A DNA stretch of 21,405 nucleotides, from NCBI GenBank assembly GCA_900549415.1, contig URNX01000054.1:1-21405 (forward strand), in the 5' to 3' direction. Shown here piece after piece: positions 1 to 8,608 of this stretch. Each line of letters starts with the position of its first letter. Within the stretch, counting starts at the first letter, position 1. The translations under genes were made by a program, and so were the position numbers. The DNA comes from an uncultured bacterium (GTDB lineage Bacteria; Verrucomicrobiota; Lentisphaeria; Victivallales; UBA1829). The notes under the pieces were generated by a model. That model was not told the origin of the DNA. It worked only from the letters and a program-made list of their open reading frames with translations, and ran no database searches.

Positions 1-4
1 TTTT

Positions 5-70
5 CAAGCAGAAGACGGCATACGAGATTCCGAAACGTGACTGGAGTTCAGACGTGTGCTCTTCCGATCT
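5..70 (-). other. Illumina TruSeq P7 adapter (sequencing artefact)
   Basis: This is not biological sequence. Bases 5-28 match the P7 flow-cell primer (CAAGCAGAAGACGGCATACG then AGAT). Bases 29-36 are an 8-base index, TCCGAAAC; its complement GTTTCGGA fits TruSeq index 21 as I remember it. Bases 37-70 are the Read 2 primer site, ending in GCTCTTCCGATCT. The TTTT at 1-4 fits the homopolymer seen when a read runs past the adapter end. Read on the minus strand, the insert runs into the adapter at base 71, so the contig end is untrimmed read-through and genomic sequence begins at 71. Confidence 0.98.
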
Positions 71-508
71 ATGAAAGCTCTCATCAAGAATATAAAAATC
101 TATCGGGTTTGTAAATGTAAGCTGTTCCAATATCATTTTCTGACGTTTTTCAAGAAAATCCCTATTTTCTGTTTCCGGACGCAACGTGATGTTATTTTTA
201 TTCATCCACTCTTGGATTCCTGTTTTCTCTCCCAACATCTCATAATTGTCGATTTCACAATACCCCGGATTCTGGTTCAGGATCCAGATAGGTGCTTCCG
301 GGTTTCCAATAAACGGTTGGGGAAGAAGAGAAGTGTGAATAAAATAGTCCGCCTTGGTACATTCTCGGTTATAGGACGCTATGACATCGGCATCAGCTTT
401 CAAGATAAATTCTCCTGATTGCCCTGCATTCAAGATATTTCGCCAGTCTTCTATTTCCGTCTGGTTCCAAGGACTGCTCGCCAAGATTTTCTTTAGTTCT
501 GCCTCCAT
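71..508 (-). CDS. Partial hypothetical protein (5' part only, cut by the adapter)
   Basis: A minus-strand frame starts at ATG (508) and stays open for 146 codons until it meets the adapter at base 71; the 3' end is missing. The start is supported by GGAGG (515-519) six bases upstream. The product begins MEAELKKILASSPWNQ and contains APIWILNQNPGYCEIDNY at about residues 73-90. That P-W-I-L-N-x-NPG-x-x-x-x-D pattern is reminiscent of uracil-DNA-glycosylase-like hypothetical proteins, but this is a weak impression and no catalytic assignment is made. The codons are AT-richer than in the rest of the window, and the gene lies just beyond an insertion-sequence remnant, so it may be acquired DNA. 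If the adapter were translated, the protein would gain a spurious tail starting RSEEHTSELQS. Confidence 0.72.
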
Positions 509-568
509 ATACAGCCTCCATTTGTAGCTACATAACGTTTTTTCTGTAAATTCTCCGAATCCCTGCCG

Positions 569-715
569 TCAACATTTCAGATACCCCCTCCCGTCGGCAA
601 GCCATTTTTCGTCCAGTTCGATCAGGAGCGCCGTTGCAATCCTGAGCAAAGATTCCTTGTTGGGGAATACTCTAACACCTTGTCCGTTTTTTTCAACTCC
701 TTGTTTTGAAATTCT
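569..715 (-). pseudogene. IS256/Mutator-family transposase, C-terminal remnant
   Basis: On the minus strand one frame ends at TGA (569-571) and reads ISKQGVEKNGQGVRVFPNKE, followed by SLLRIATALLIELDEKW and ADGRGYLKC. This matches the usual C-terminus of IS256-type transposases (V-R-x-FPN-x-E-S-x-x-R-L-x-x-A-x-x-x-E-x-x-E-x-W and a late R-x-Y-L). The frame hits a stop at 761-763, and neither the catalytic DDE domain nor a start codon is present, so only about the last 48 residues survive. The stretch between this stop and base 520 includes GAATTTACAGAAAAAACG on the minus strand, which resembles the end of an IS256-type element, but no partner inverted repeat is in the window. Confidence 0.75.
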
Positions 716-866
716 ACCATATTTGTTGTCCGGAGTTACGGAAAACTGTATGTAATATATTCAATGGTCGCGCAGAAAGAAAATCAAAGCATTCGCAGAG
801 CAATGATGTCCATTGTAGATTTGAACTCCGTCTCCGCAACTTTTCGCGGAAAATAAGCAAAACCAT
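716..866. other. Gap before cls, nothing recognised
   Basis: Between the transposase remnant and the cls promoter I see no supported gene, RNA or repeat. Open frames here are tails of shadows of the neighbouring gene. A short GAGTTCAAATCT string on the minus strand looks like a tRNA T-loop, but no arms pair around it. Confidence 0.4.
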
Positions 867-895
867 TTGACATTCTCCGCTTCCGGTGATACCTT
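867..895 (+). promoter_or_regulatory. Sigma-70 promoter of cls
   Basis: TTGACA (867-872), a 17-bp spacer, and TACCTT (890-895) preceded by TGA, giving an extended -10 (TGn). The start site would fall near 902, leaving a leader of about 20 bases that holds the GGAGG (909-913) of the downstream gene. Confidence 0.6.
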
Positions 896-922
896 CCCTC
901 CCGAAAGCGGAGGTGCCTTTTG

Positions 923-2401
923 ATGGAAATTCAGCAAATCTTGACTTTGAGCTATTCGGCATGGATCGCTGCGCTCGTCCTCGCGGAACTGCTCTGCGCC
1001 ATCGACATTCTGCGCAATCAGGGCGATGAACCGCAAAGGACTCTGCTCTGGTTCATGGTCATCTTCGCTTTCCCCGTCTTCGGAGTCATTCTCTATTTCT
1101 TCGCCGGACGCAGCCGCAGAAGCTCCATCGGAAAACGCGTGGCTGACTCGGCGGATGATTTTCTCGCCAAAATCAAACAGCACGAAAACGTCGCCCGCTA
1201 TCTCGAACAGATCGAGACCTTCACCCGGGAGGGGGGGACCGTTTCCGCCCGGACGCTCGACCGCATCATTCCAGGCACTCGCGCAATCGCGGGAAACGGC
1301 ATTGAACTCCTCCGCGACGGAACCGCGGCCTATCCGAAAATGCTCCGCGAAATCCACAGCGCAAAACATGCGATCCTCCTCCAGAGCTTCATCATAGCCG
1401 ACGACGAAATCGGACGCGACATTCTCAAAGCGCTCGAATACAAGGCGTCGACCGGAGTCGAAGTCAAAATCCTTTACGACAGCTTCGGCAGTTTCTGGTC
1501 CGCCTTCTACCGCATGTTCAACCGCTTCGGACGCGGCATCAAAACGTTCAAAATCCGCCCCTTTTCCCTGATGAACAGCTTCACCCGCTGGAGAATGCAG
1601 ATGCGCAACCACCGCAAACTGCTCGTTGTGGACGGACGCGTCGCGTTCCTCGGAGGAATCAACATCAGCGCGGCAAACGTTCCCGCGAAACGGCACGGAG
1701 ACAGCGCGATTCACGACCTCCACTGCCGCATCGAAGGTCCCGCAGTCGGCGAACTCGAACTGATTTTCCTGCGGGACTGGATGTACGCCGCAAACGAAAC
1801 GCCCGAAAGCATCGTTTCCGGGTTCATTCTTCCTCCGCCGGAACGGAAAGGCGACCACACGCTCCGTCTCGTCGCCTCCGGATGGGGACAGTGCTATGAA
1901 GGATGCGAGAAAATTTTCCACACCGCCGTTGCAACCGCAAAGAAAAGCATCTGGATTATCAGCCCTTACTTTGTGCCGGACACACCGTTTCTCATGGCAT
2001 TGCGCATGGCGGCGGCGCGCGGAACGGACGTGCGGATTATCGTCCCCCTGAACAACAATCATTTTTACGTCAAGCTCGCCTCGCGCAGTTTCTACGCACC
2101 GCTGCTGGAGGACGGAGTCCGCATCTTCGAACGCCGCGGCGTGTTCGTCCATGCGAAAGCGATGCTCGTCGACCACGAATGGGCTCTGGTCGGCTCCAGC
2201 AATTGCGACGTCCGAAGTTTCCGTCTGAACTTCGAACTCGACGCCGTCATCCGCGGTTCCGCGTTTCTGGATACGCTGAAGCGGGAACTGGAACGCGAAC
2301 TCGCCGCCTCCGACGAGATCACTCCGGAAGCGCTCGCGCAAAAAAACGGCGCCGTCCGCGCGGCGGAAAATCTCTGCGCGCTTCTGACGCCGATGCTGTA
2401 A
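923..2401 (+). CDS. cls: Cardiolipin synthase (phospholipase D superfamily)
   Basis: A predicted inner-membrane enzyme that makes cardiolipin by transferring a phosphatidyl group between phosphatidylglycerol molecules. It has 492 residues, the normal Cls length. Two hydrophobic helices lie at about residues 8-27 and 40-61 (PLDc_N type), followed by two PLD domains. Both HKD motifs are intact: HRKLLVVD with His230 and HAKAMLVD with His410, each followed by the expected GG-x-N or GSSN stretch. I chose ATG at 923, nine bases after GGAGG; a TTG at 920, six bases after it and in frame, is an alternative adding one residue. The gene has its own promoter and stands alone, ending ten bases before the converging prepilin-like gene with no clear terminator between them. 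Confidence 0.93.
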   Translation: MEIQQILTLSYSAWIAALVLAELLCAIDILRNQGDEPQRTLLWFMVIFAFPVFGVILYFFAGRSRRSSIGKRVADSADDFLAKIKQHENVARYLEQIETFTREGGTVSARTLDRIIPGTRAIAGNGIELLRDGTAAYPKMLREIHSAKHAILLQSFIIADDEIGRDILKALEYKASTGVEVKILYDSFGSFWSAFYRMFNRFGRGIKTFKIRPFSLMNSFTRWRMQMRNHRKLLVVDGRVAFLGGINISAANVPAKRHGDSAIHDLHCRIEGPAVGELELIFLRDWMYAANETPESIVSGFILPPPERKGDHTLRLVASGWGQCYEGCEKIFHTAVATAKKSIWIISPYFVPDTPFLMALRMAAARGTDVRIIVPLNNNHFYVKLASRSFYAPLLEDGVRIFERRGVFVHAKAMLVDHEWALVGSSNCDVRSFRLNFELDAVIRGSAFLDTLKRELERELAASDEITPEALAQKNGAVRAAENLCALLTPML

Positions 2402-2411
2402 GGCGGAAATC

Positions 2412-3191
2412 TTATTTATACGCATCCCAGTTTCTGCGGGCGGGACTGTTCCAGTGTGCGGCATCAACCCGGCCGGCGGGAAGACACTGCACATGCCCGT
2501 CGTAAAACACAACATTCATATACATTCCGCCATTGTGACGGTACGCGGCTTTCTCTACCCGTTCCGCAGGACCGTTTTCCTGCCAGCGTGCCAGAGTCGA
2601 CCAATGGATCTGGACACGTCCGGAATTGTTTGCCTCAAGAAAAGCAAATTTCATGGAGGGCGATTTCACCTTGTTCAGATAAACGACCCGGTGCTCCGCG
2701 TCATTGGTTCCGCCGGACTGCATCTCTCCGTAATCCGTTCTCGGACTGAGAAGCCCGTAAACATTCTGCAGAGAACGCCATGAGGAATCCGAAGTGTACC
2801 GGAACTCAGGCAGAATCGGCGCCTCTCCGCATACAGCGGAAGCGCGGACATATTGCGGATCGTAGTTCGCCGCCTGTTTGTCCTCGCCCGGCAAGCTCAG
2901 CAGTTCGCCGAATGAACGGTTCGAAAACCACTTGCAGTCATTCTTCAGGTTGTACGGGACATAGCATTCATTGAAGTTCGCCGCATACTGGACTCCCGCC
3001 ATTCCGAAACCTTTCATCGTATTCATGCAGGCGATCGTTCTCGCCTTGCCCCGAGCGGAATTCAACGCCGGCAGAAGCATCCCGGCGAGGATCGCGATAA
3101 TCGCAATCGTTACAAGGAGCTCTATAAGCGTGAATCTGCTGGATTTGCGTTTATAGTATGAAATGTTTTTTCTGTTGGAATGAAGTTTCAT
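2412..3191 (-). CDS. Prepilin-type N-terminal domain protein (DUF1559-like pseudopilin)
   Basis: A 259-residue protein with a short basic leader (KRKSSR), then a type IV prepilin N-terminus, FTLIELLVTIAIIAI, with the conserved Glu at +5 and a hydrophobic helix to about residue 42. It continues with MLLPALNSARGKAR, typical of the large pseudopilin families of Lentisphaerota and Planctomycetota. Near the C-terminus it reads HNGGMYMNVVFYDGHVQ, a relaxed version of the H-X9-DG motif, here with 11 residues between His and DG. Such proteins are thought to be processed by prepilin peptidase and exported; their function is unknown. It lies 83 bases after the GH2-like gene, behind a strong hairpin, with an operator-like decamer before its start, so it is either a separate transcript or a poorly expressed operon tail. 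The Shine-Dalgarno signal is weak (AAAGG about 11 bases before ATG). Confidence 0.85.
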   Translation of the reverse strand: MKLHSNRKNISYYKRKSSRFTLIELLVTIAIIAILAGMLLPALNSARGKARTIACMNTMKGFGMAGVQYAANFNECYVPYNLKNDCKWFSNRSFGELLSLPGEDKQAANYDPQYVRASAVCGEAPILPEFRYTSDSSWRSLQNVYGLLSPRTDYGEMQSGGTNDAEHRVVYLNKVKSPSMKFAFLEANNSGRVQIHWSTLARWQENGPAERVEKAAYRHNGGMYMNVVFYDGHVQCLPAGRVDAAHWNSPARRNWDAYK

Positions 3192-3219
3192 GGTCGTCTG
3201 CCTTTCATTTTTTTAGTTT

Positions 3220-3229
3220 CCGCTTAACT
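3220..3229 (-). promoter_or_regulatory. Operator-like decamer upstream of the prepilin-like gene
   Basis: The minus-strand string AGTTAAGCGG is identical to ten bases of the operator at the lacI start site (11704-11713). It sits about 30 bases before the prepilin-like ATG. Only one half-site is conserved; the other half reads AAAC instead of TTAA. I see no convincing -35/-10 pair here, so this is a candidate only. Confidence 0.3.
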
Positions 3230-3238
3230 TTTTTATTG

Positions 3239-3267
3239 GAAAACGCCGCCGGATTCCCTCCGGCGGC
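3239..3267 (-). terminator. Intrinsic terminator after the GH2-like gene
   Basis: A perfect 9-bp GC-rich stem, GCCGCCGGA (3245-3253) with TCCGGCGGC (3259-3267), and a 5-base loop. On the minus strand it is followed by GTTTTCC. It begins eight bases after the GH2-like stop codon. The U-run is short, so termination may be partial. Confidence 0.65.
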
Positions 3268-3274
3268 TCGTTCT

Positions 3275-6200
3275 TCACCAGTTGTGGAATGCATCCACAT
3301 CATAGAAATTCAGTTTCTCAATGTACGGAGTCGCTTCAACGCGGTCCTGCTGATCTTCTGTCACAAGACGCAGCGGACCGGTGGCTCCGCCGTCGCCCCA
3401 GCGGTCGAATACGTGAATCGTAATTGTGTTTTCTCCGCCGAAGCGAATCAGTTCGGACGGAACGGCATACTCGCGAATCGCTGAATACGGATTTTTCGAA
3501 TTACGGGAATTCGTTTCGCCGATCTTCACGCCGTTGAAATACGTGATGTCCTCATCGTCGACCGGTCCGCCGATCAGACGGATTTTGTGTTTTTTCCAAT
3601 CCGCGGGGACCGTGACTTTGACACGGATCCATGCCCAGCCGTCATAGGGTTTCTTGAGGTTCGCGGGCGCATTCGCCGGATACTGATAATGCGGATTGCG
3701 CTGCATGAAGCCCTGTTTCTCCCATGCAGTACCGAGTTTGTACGGTTTGAACCCTTCCGTATCCGTCAGCTTGCCGTCGTTCTTCCAGTCAAGCTTGAGC
3801 GAACCGTCAACAAGCTCAATGCCGTCCAGTTTCGGAATCACCGTGTTGTGACGCAGACGCAGATGATTGAAGAATGTCAGATTCTTTTTGAACGGGAGAT
3901 TCAGGTTCGCAAAGAGTGTGCTCCATGCACGGGTCATCTTCTCCCGATTCCAGAAGCCCTCTTCCAGCTGATCCGGAGCCGCACCGAGAACGATAACCGC
4001 TCCGCCGGCCTGGAAATCATACCGGGCAAAAACCGCCGGACTGCTCGCAACCAGTTTGTCGGGCGACGACACCACGTTCCATTCGTGCATCGTGCGGAAA
4101 TAAAAATCCGCCTCGGTCATGCCGGAGAACATCGGATCGCCCGATGGAATTTCCAGACGGAACGCGCGTTTTTTCTCCCATCTCAGAGGAACCGGCAGCA
4201 GATCGAGCGGAGCGCCGGGCAGACAGATCACCGTTCCCTGGCAGTACGGATTGCCGGAAAGATATTCCGCCAGATTTCTGCGGAACGCCTCGCGGTCTTT
4301 CTCCGGAACCGGATTCCGTCCGATGATGACAGCGCCCTGCTCGCGGAACCCGGCGGGATTCTCTCCCTTCCGGTATTCCAGTCCGAACTGTTTCAGAAGC
4401 GCTTCGCCATCCGTATCGCCGTAATACATCACGGTCTGCTCGGAGACGGGAAGGAATGGCTTTGCGAGCTCGGAAAGCATATTGTCGACCAGCCGCGTTG
4501 CAACGGGATCGGCGCCATAACGCGAAGTGACGTCGAGCTGACAAAACAGCAGATACGCGCGTTCGCATTTGTACTCCATCAGAGCGGAGAACATGAGGTT
4601 GAACCCGCAATCGACGATCGTTTTGAATGCGCCGAATGAAGGTTTCCGGATGACGTTTCCAGCCACCATGCCGCCGTTGCCGATTTTCCATTTGGCGCGC
4701 GGATAGTGATAAGTCGTGTTCGGATCGCTGACGACTTTCGCCGGACGCGTATCCGAAGACCCGCGCCAGTTCCGGAAATCCGCATCCTTCAATCCCTGAA
4801 CATACGGGCTTGCCGCCCGGCGGATGAACGCTTCACGCGCACTCGGTGACTCAAAGACCAGGTTGCCGAGATTGCAGGGCTGCTGTTCAAAGATCAGAAC
4901 TTTTCTGCCTAGACGGAAGCCGCTGCGCTCTTCCATTTTGCGCAGGAAATCCTCTCGCTTTTCACCGAGGGCATCCTGTCCGATGATAATCAGACGGTAC
5001 GCTTCCGCCTCCTCAGCGGTCGCGATTCTGCGATACGGAAAACCGGCTTTTTTCAGCAGTGCCTCCGTCTTGCCGGCGGGATCATAGAGTCCTGCCGGTT
5101 CGGCATACGTATAATCCGGCTTTGCATACCGCGGGAAGATCTGGACATCGAAACGGTCGGTATCATAGGCTTTGCCGTCGACAAAAACGTCGAGCAGGAT
5201 TTTTCCCTCCGTGCGCTCCGCAACTTCGGGGGCGCCAAGGCGGAACGGGAGCTTCAGAATTGCGCCGGGCTCCGCGGACGCTTCGATTTCTCCGCGGTCA
5301 ACCACTTCGCCGCCTGCCACAAATTTCCAGCAGAGACGCAGATTCTGTTTTGTCATGCGGTCGTTGACGACAACCGCGCTCTTCTCGAATTCCTCTTTGG
5401 AGAAGAAGGCATGATCCTTGTTCGTGAAATCAGCGGCTTTTCCGCCGATGAAGACGCGCAGCGGAGCGAACTCGTGCTTCATCAGAGCCCCGATCTCCTC
5501 CAGGTGCATGTAATCTGGAGCAAGCGCCCGCGCCCGGACATTGTCGGGACGCATCCCGGCGGATTTGATGTCGTTGTCGATTCCCCAGATCATCGACTGA
5601 TGCCGGCCGGGTCCCCAGATGCGGTACGCTTCCGCAAGATACGTGAAGTCTCCGAGCGCAGAAACATCGTACGCACGCCACGCACGGACGACGCGGCGGT
5701 ACATCTCCCCGGAGGCGAGGAAGTAGTTTTCCGAACGCGGCGCATAGGGTGCCTTGCGGAGGGGATTTGTGAACTGCGCCGGACTCTTTTCATTCCGGTA
5801 AACCGCATCGCCGAAGAAACGGGCGGCATGCTCTGCAGTCATATTGTATCCTTCCGGACCGTCGAAGTAGAAGAACTGCGGCGGATAGGGGAACCCGGAT
5901 TCGACCGTCATGAGCGGCTGGGAGTGATTCGCCGACCAGATTTTCGGCCAGTCCTCCTGCTCCTGAAGCGGAGTTCCGAACGACTGGTAGTTCATCGAAC
6001 CGAAAATCTTCCCCATGTTTCCGCCCGCATGCGGGAAGCATTCCCGGCTCGGATCAAGTGAACGCATGACCTTTTCCGCATAGGCGGCAAGACGGCGTTC
6101 GCGTTTGGTCCGTTCGAGCGGCGGATCGTATTCCGTGTTGTTCAGATAGTAGGGGTCCTGTCCGGCGGCATAACCGCAGCCGTTGAAACAGGTGTACCAC

Positions 6201-8593
6201 ATCAGGATGTTCGGGTGACTGCCGTAATACTCCAGAAAGCGTTCCACGCCCTCCTGATAGACCGTCCTGTCCTCGTTTTCATAGAACGGCATGGGATAGA
6301 AGTTGTAGACTCCCTGCCGGTCGCACTCCTCCAGATAAGCCGGCGTGTAATACGGCATCACCGTGCGGTGCTGCATGACCGAGGGGTTGAAACGGACAGT
6401 GTCATAGTTGATGTTCTTTATGCTCGCGACATACTGCGCGATTGCGCGGGGATTCGCAAAGTACATCTGCCAGCCCTCGAATCCGGGCGAAGTCAGCATC
6501 CGGTAACGCACTTTTTTCCCGTTCAGACGGAATTCTCCGTTTTCCACCCACGCCTCGCGGAAACCGAACTTGCGGTCCGGAAGCGCATCCGCTGTCTTCC
6601 CGTTCACCGTGAGCGTCACACGCTGCGTATAGAGATTCGGAGAGGAAGCATCCCACAGAACCGGATTGTTCCAGGAATTTCTGAAAACGATCCGCTGCTC
6701 CGGGGCGCCCGTCAGACGGAATTTTTTCGTGAAGACTTTATCATCATCCGCGCGTTCGAAACGGAAGGACAGAAGAGCCTCCCCCTTCACGCGCTGCGGA
6801 TTCGCAACCGTCGTCCGCAACTCCAGCGTTTTATTGCGGAACGAGGGAAGCGCAACCGTGCTTTTTACAAAGACGGGCGACGGTGCGCTTTCCAGACGGA
6901 CATCCCAGACCGTCACCGCCCAGCTGTCCTGAAGTCCCGGCCAGTCACGCCAGAACATACGGATCGGGCGTTCCACGAAGATGCTCAGAACATTCTCCTT
7001 CTCAAGCAGAGAAGTCACATCTATGCGGCGCGCGTTCGGAACCGCGGCAAAATGCTTGAACTCCTGCTGAAACGAATCAATCAGTTTCCCGTTCAGATAA
7101 ACACGTCCGTAATCGGCGGCAAGATTGTCGAAATTCAGGAAAATGCGTTTCCCCTTCCACGCCTCCGGGACGGTGAATGTGCGCTGATACCAGTCCGCCG
7201 TTGTGCGCGGACCGCCGGGAACGGCAAAACCTTCCAGCTTTCCGTTTTTCTCGCGGTAATGTTTGAAATAAGAGGAACGGCGGCTGCCCGGAACCCGCGA
7301 ATAGTGCTGCTCCTTCGGGAGAACAGGCGCATAGGAACAACTGTCGTCCTCGTAAATCCGCCACAGACCGTTCAGGGAAATTGTCTCGCGGACGCTCTGG
7401 CGGATGTACTCGGCATCGTCAAGGCTCCAGAGCTGTTTTTCAAGCGCCGTCTGCGCTTTGCGCTTCAGCGGAGCAAGTTCGGATTCGCCCGGTTCCGCTG
7501 AAACAATCGTGACTTCCTCAACGGTACGGACGGATTCCAGCCCTCCCCACCCGCCGGGAATTTCAAGCATTCCCTGAAACGCGTCGTCGAACCAGATTTC
7601 CATCCGTGAACCTTCGGGTCTGAAGCCGATTTTCAGCGGACGGGTGAGGTTGAACACATACGGAGATTCGAGCTGTTTTCCGCCTCCGCTCAACACAAGT
7701 TTTCCGGAAGTTCCCATCGAAGAAACTGTCACAAGCGTTTTGCCACTTTTGAGCGCCAGCAGCGGCGCCGAACTCGGCAGCCGTTTGATGCGGCCATGAA
7801 AACGGAGCTCTATTTTCCCGTTCGCCTGCTGAATGCCGGAAAGAGGAACCTCATTCATCGCTTTTTTATTTCCGCCGAGAAAATCCGCAAGGACTTCCGC
7901 ATCGGAAAGACGGGTATCGTAAATCTTCAGATTGTCGTATGCGCCTTCCGCGACTTTCGCTTTGAAGCGATCGCCGCCCCCGGTTCCGAGCCACGCATTC
8001 CACGGAGCTTTGCTGCTGTAAGCTCTCTCCTTCCACGCCTCCAGCGCGCGATGCCCCGCAAGTTTACCGTCGACGTAAACGGCGACTTCTCCATTCGGAA
8101 TGCTCCAGGAAAACGCAAGATGCACCCATTTTTTCCGTTTCAGGGACGCTTTGGCGAGAACCTGATGCTGCTGCGGTGTGCAGACGCTCAGTTCCAGATG
8201 CCCGCTTTTCGTTTTGATGAAATAGAGGTAAAAAGGGGAACCGAAACGCCCGGCTTCAAACAGACGCCGGCTTTCACCGTCGTTCATCTCCCAGTTCGGA
8301 CGAAAGAAAAACGAGACGGTTCCTTCCCGCCCGTCGAGCTCCGGAAGCTTGTTGAAATTGACAGCCGTCACCTGGTCGTATGCAAGCCTGCGCACCTCAA
8401 GAGCCTTGCCGTCCACGCCGCCGGTATAGCTCACCGGCCCGGCTCCGGCAAGAGCAGCGATTCCGATCGGCTTTCCCGAACCGTCGAACAGCGCAGGCGA
8501 TCCGTCAAACGGCGCAATCACGCGCGGTTCCGCCGCAAGCAGACTGCCAGGAATTAGGCAGAGTGCCGCAAGTTGAAAAAATTTTGTCTGCAT
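3275..8593 (-). CDS. Giant secreted LamG/GH2-like glycoside hydrolase family protein
   Basis: 1772 residues. A signal peptide is visible (basic start, LAALCLIPGSLLAA, cleavage near residue 21). Order of parts: LamG/concanavalin-like module (about 85-240); a less clear beta-rich stretch; a GH2 sugar-binding jelly roll (about 400-575, WYQRTFTVPEAWKGKRIFLN); an Ig-like linker; a GH2-type TIM barrel from about 690, with HPNILMWYTCFNGCGY; glutamine-amidotransferase-like segments near 1200 and 1390; and a second jelly roll near 1650-1755. Glu898 in MTVESGFPYP sits where the GH2 nucleophile belongs. The acid/base position (canonical W-S-x-G-N-E) holds Asn804, so normal retaining catalysis is doubtful. 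AAGGA lies six bases before the ATG. The gene follows the LamG-only gene by 15 bases and probably acts on an extracellular or periplasmic glycan; the substrate cannot be read from the sequence. Confidence 0.85.
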   Translation of the reverse strand: MQTKFFQLAALCLIPGSLLAAEPRVIAPFDGSPALFDGSGKPIGIAALAGAGPVSYTGGVDGKALEVRRLAYDQVTAVNFNKLPELDGREGTVSFFFRPNWEMNDGESRRLFEAGRFGSPFYLYFIKTKSGHLELSVCTPQQHQVLAKASLKRKKWVHLAFSWSIPNGEVAVYVDGKLAGHRALEAWKERAYSSKAPWNAWLGTGGGDRFKAKVAEGAYDNLKIYDTRLSDAEVLADFLGGNKKAMNEVPLSGIQQANGKIELRFHGRIKRLPSSAPLLALKSGKTLVTVSSMGTSGKLVLSGGGKQLESPYVFNLTRPLKIGFRPEGSRMEIWFDDAFQGMLEIPGGWGGLESVRTVEEVTIVSAEPGESELAPLKRKAQTALEKQLWSLDDAEYIRQSVRETISLNGLWRIYEDDSCSYAPVLPKEQHYSRVPGSRRSSYFKHYREKNGKLEGFAVPGGPRTTADWYQRTFTVPEAWKGKRIFLNFDNLAADYGRVYLNGKLIDSFQQEFKHFAAVPNARRIDVTSLLEKENVLSIFVERPIRMFWRDWPGLQDSWAVTVWDVRLESAPSPVFVKSTVALPSFRNKTLELRTTVANPQRVKGEALLSFRFERADDDKVFTKKFRLTGAPEQRIVFRNSWNNPVLWDASSPNLYTQRVTLTVNGKTADALPDRKFGFREAWVENGEFRLNGKKVRYRMLTSPGFEGWQMYFANPRAIAQYVASIKNINYDTVRFNPSVMQHRTVMPYYTPAYLEECDRQGVYNFYPMPFYENEDRTVYQEGVERFLEYYGSHPNILMWYTCFNGCGYAAGQDPYYLNNTEYDPPLERTKRERRLAAYAEKVMRSLDPSRECFPHAGGNMGKIFGSMNYQSFGTPLQEQEDWPKIWSANHSQPLMTVESGFPYPPQFFYFDGPEGYNMTAEHAARFFGDAVYRNEKSPAQFTNPLRKAPYAPRSENYFLASGEMYRRVVRAWRAYDVSALGDFTYLAEAYRIWGPGRHQSMIWGIDNDIKSAGMRPDNVRARALAPDYMHLEEIGALMKHEFAPLRVFIGGKAADFTNKDHAFFSKEEFEKSAVVVNDRMTKQNLRLCWKFVAGGEVVDRGEIEASAEPGAILKLPFRLGAPEVAERTEGKILLDVFVDGKAYDTDRFDVQIFPRYAKPDYTYAEPAGLYDPAGKTEALLKKAGFPYRRIATAEEAEAYRLIIIGQDALGEKREDFLRKMEERSGFRLGRKVLIFEQQPCNLGNLVFESPSAREAFIRRAASPYVQGLKDADFRNWRGSSDTRPAKVVSDPNTTYHYPRAKWKIGNGGMVAGNVIRKPSFGAFKTIVDCGFNLMFSALMEYKCERAYLLFCQLDVTSRYGADPVATRLVDNMLSELAKPFLPVSEQTVMYYGDTDGEALLKQFGLEYRKGENPAGFREQGAVIIGRNPVPEKDREAFRRNLAEYLSGNPYCQGTVICLPGAPLDLLPVPLRWEKKRAFRLEIPSGDPMFSGMTEADFYFRTMHEWNVVSSPDKLVASSPAVFARYDFQAGGAVIVLGAAPDQLEEGFWNREKMTRAWSTLFANLNLPFKKNLTFFNHLRLRHNTVIPKLDGIELVDGSLKLDWKNDGKLTDTEGFKPYKLGTAWEKQGFMQRNPHYQYPANAPANLKKPYDGWAWIRVKVTVPADWKKHKIRLIGGPVDDEDITYFNGVKIGETNSRNSKNPYSAIREYAVPSELIRFGGENTITIHVFDRWGDGGATGPLRLVTEDQQDRVEATPYIEKLNFYDVDAFHNW

Positions 8594-8608
8594 AAATAGT
8601 CCTTCGGG

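Noticed and set aside
800..850. tRNA-like T-loop (GAGTTCAAATCT on the minus strand)
   Set aside because: No flanking arm, acceptor stem or anticodon arm can be paired around it.
761..2515. 584-codon minus-strand frame across cls
   Set aside because: It is antisense to a full cardiolipin synthase with both HKD motifs; its product is low-complexity Asp/Glu/Arg-rich, typical of a mirror frame of a GC-rich gene.
3587..8557. Long plus-strand frames opposite the GH2-like gene (3587-4639, 6215-7501, 7796-8557)
   Set aside because: They are antisense to a continuous 1772-residue protein with recognisable domains, and have no ribosome binding sites or family motifs.
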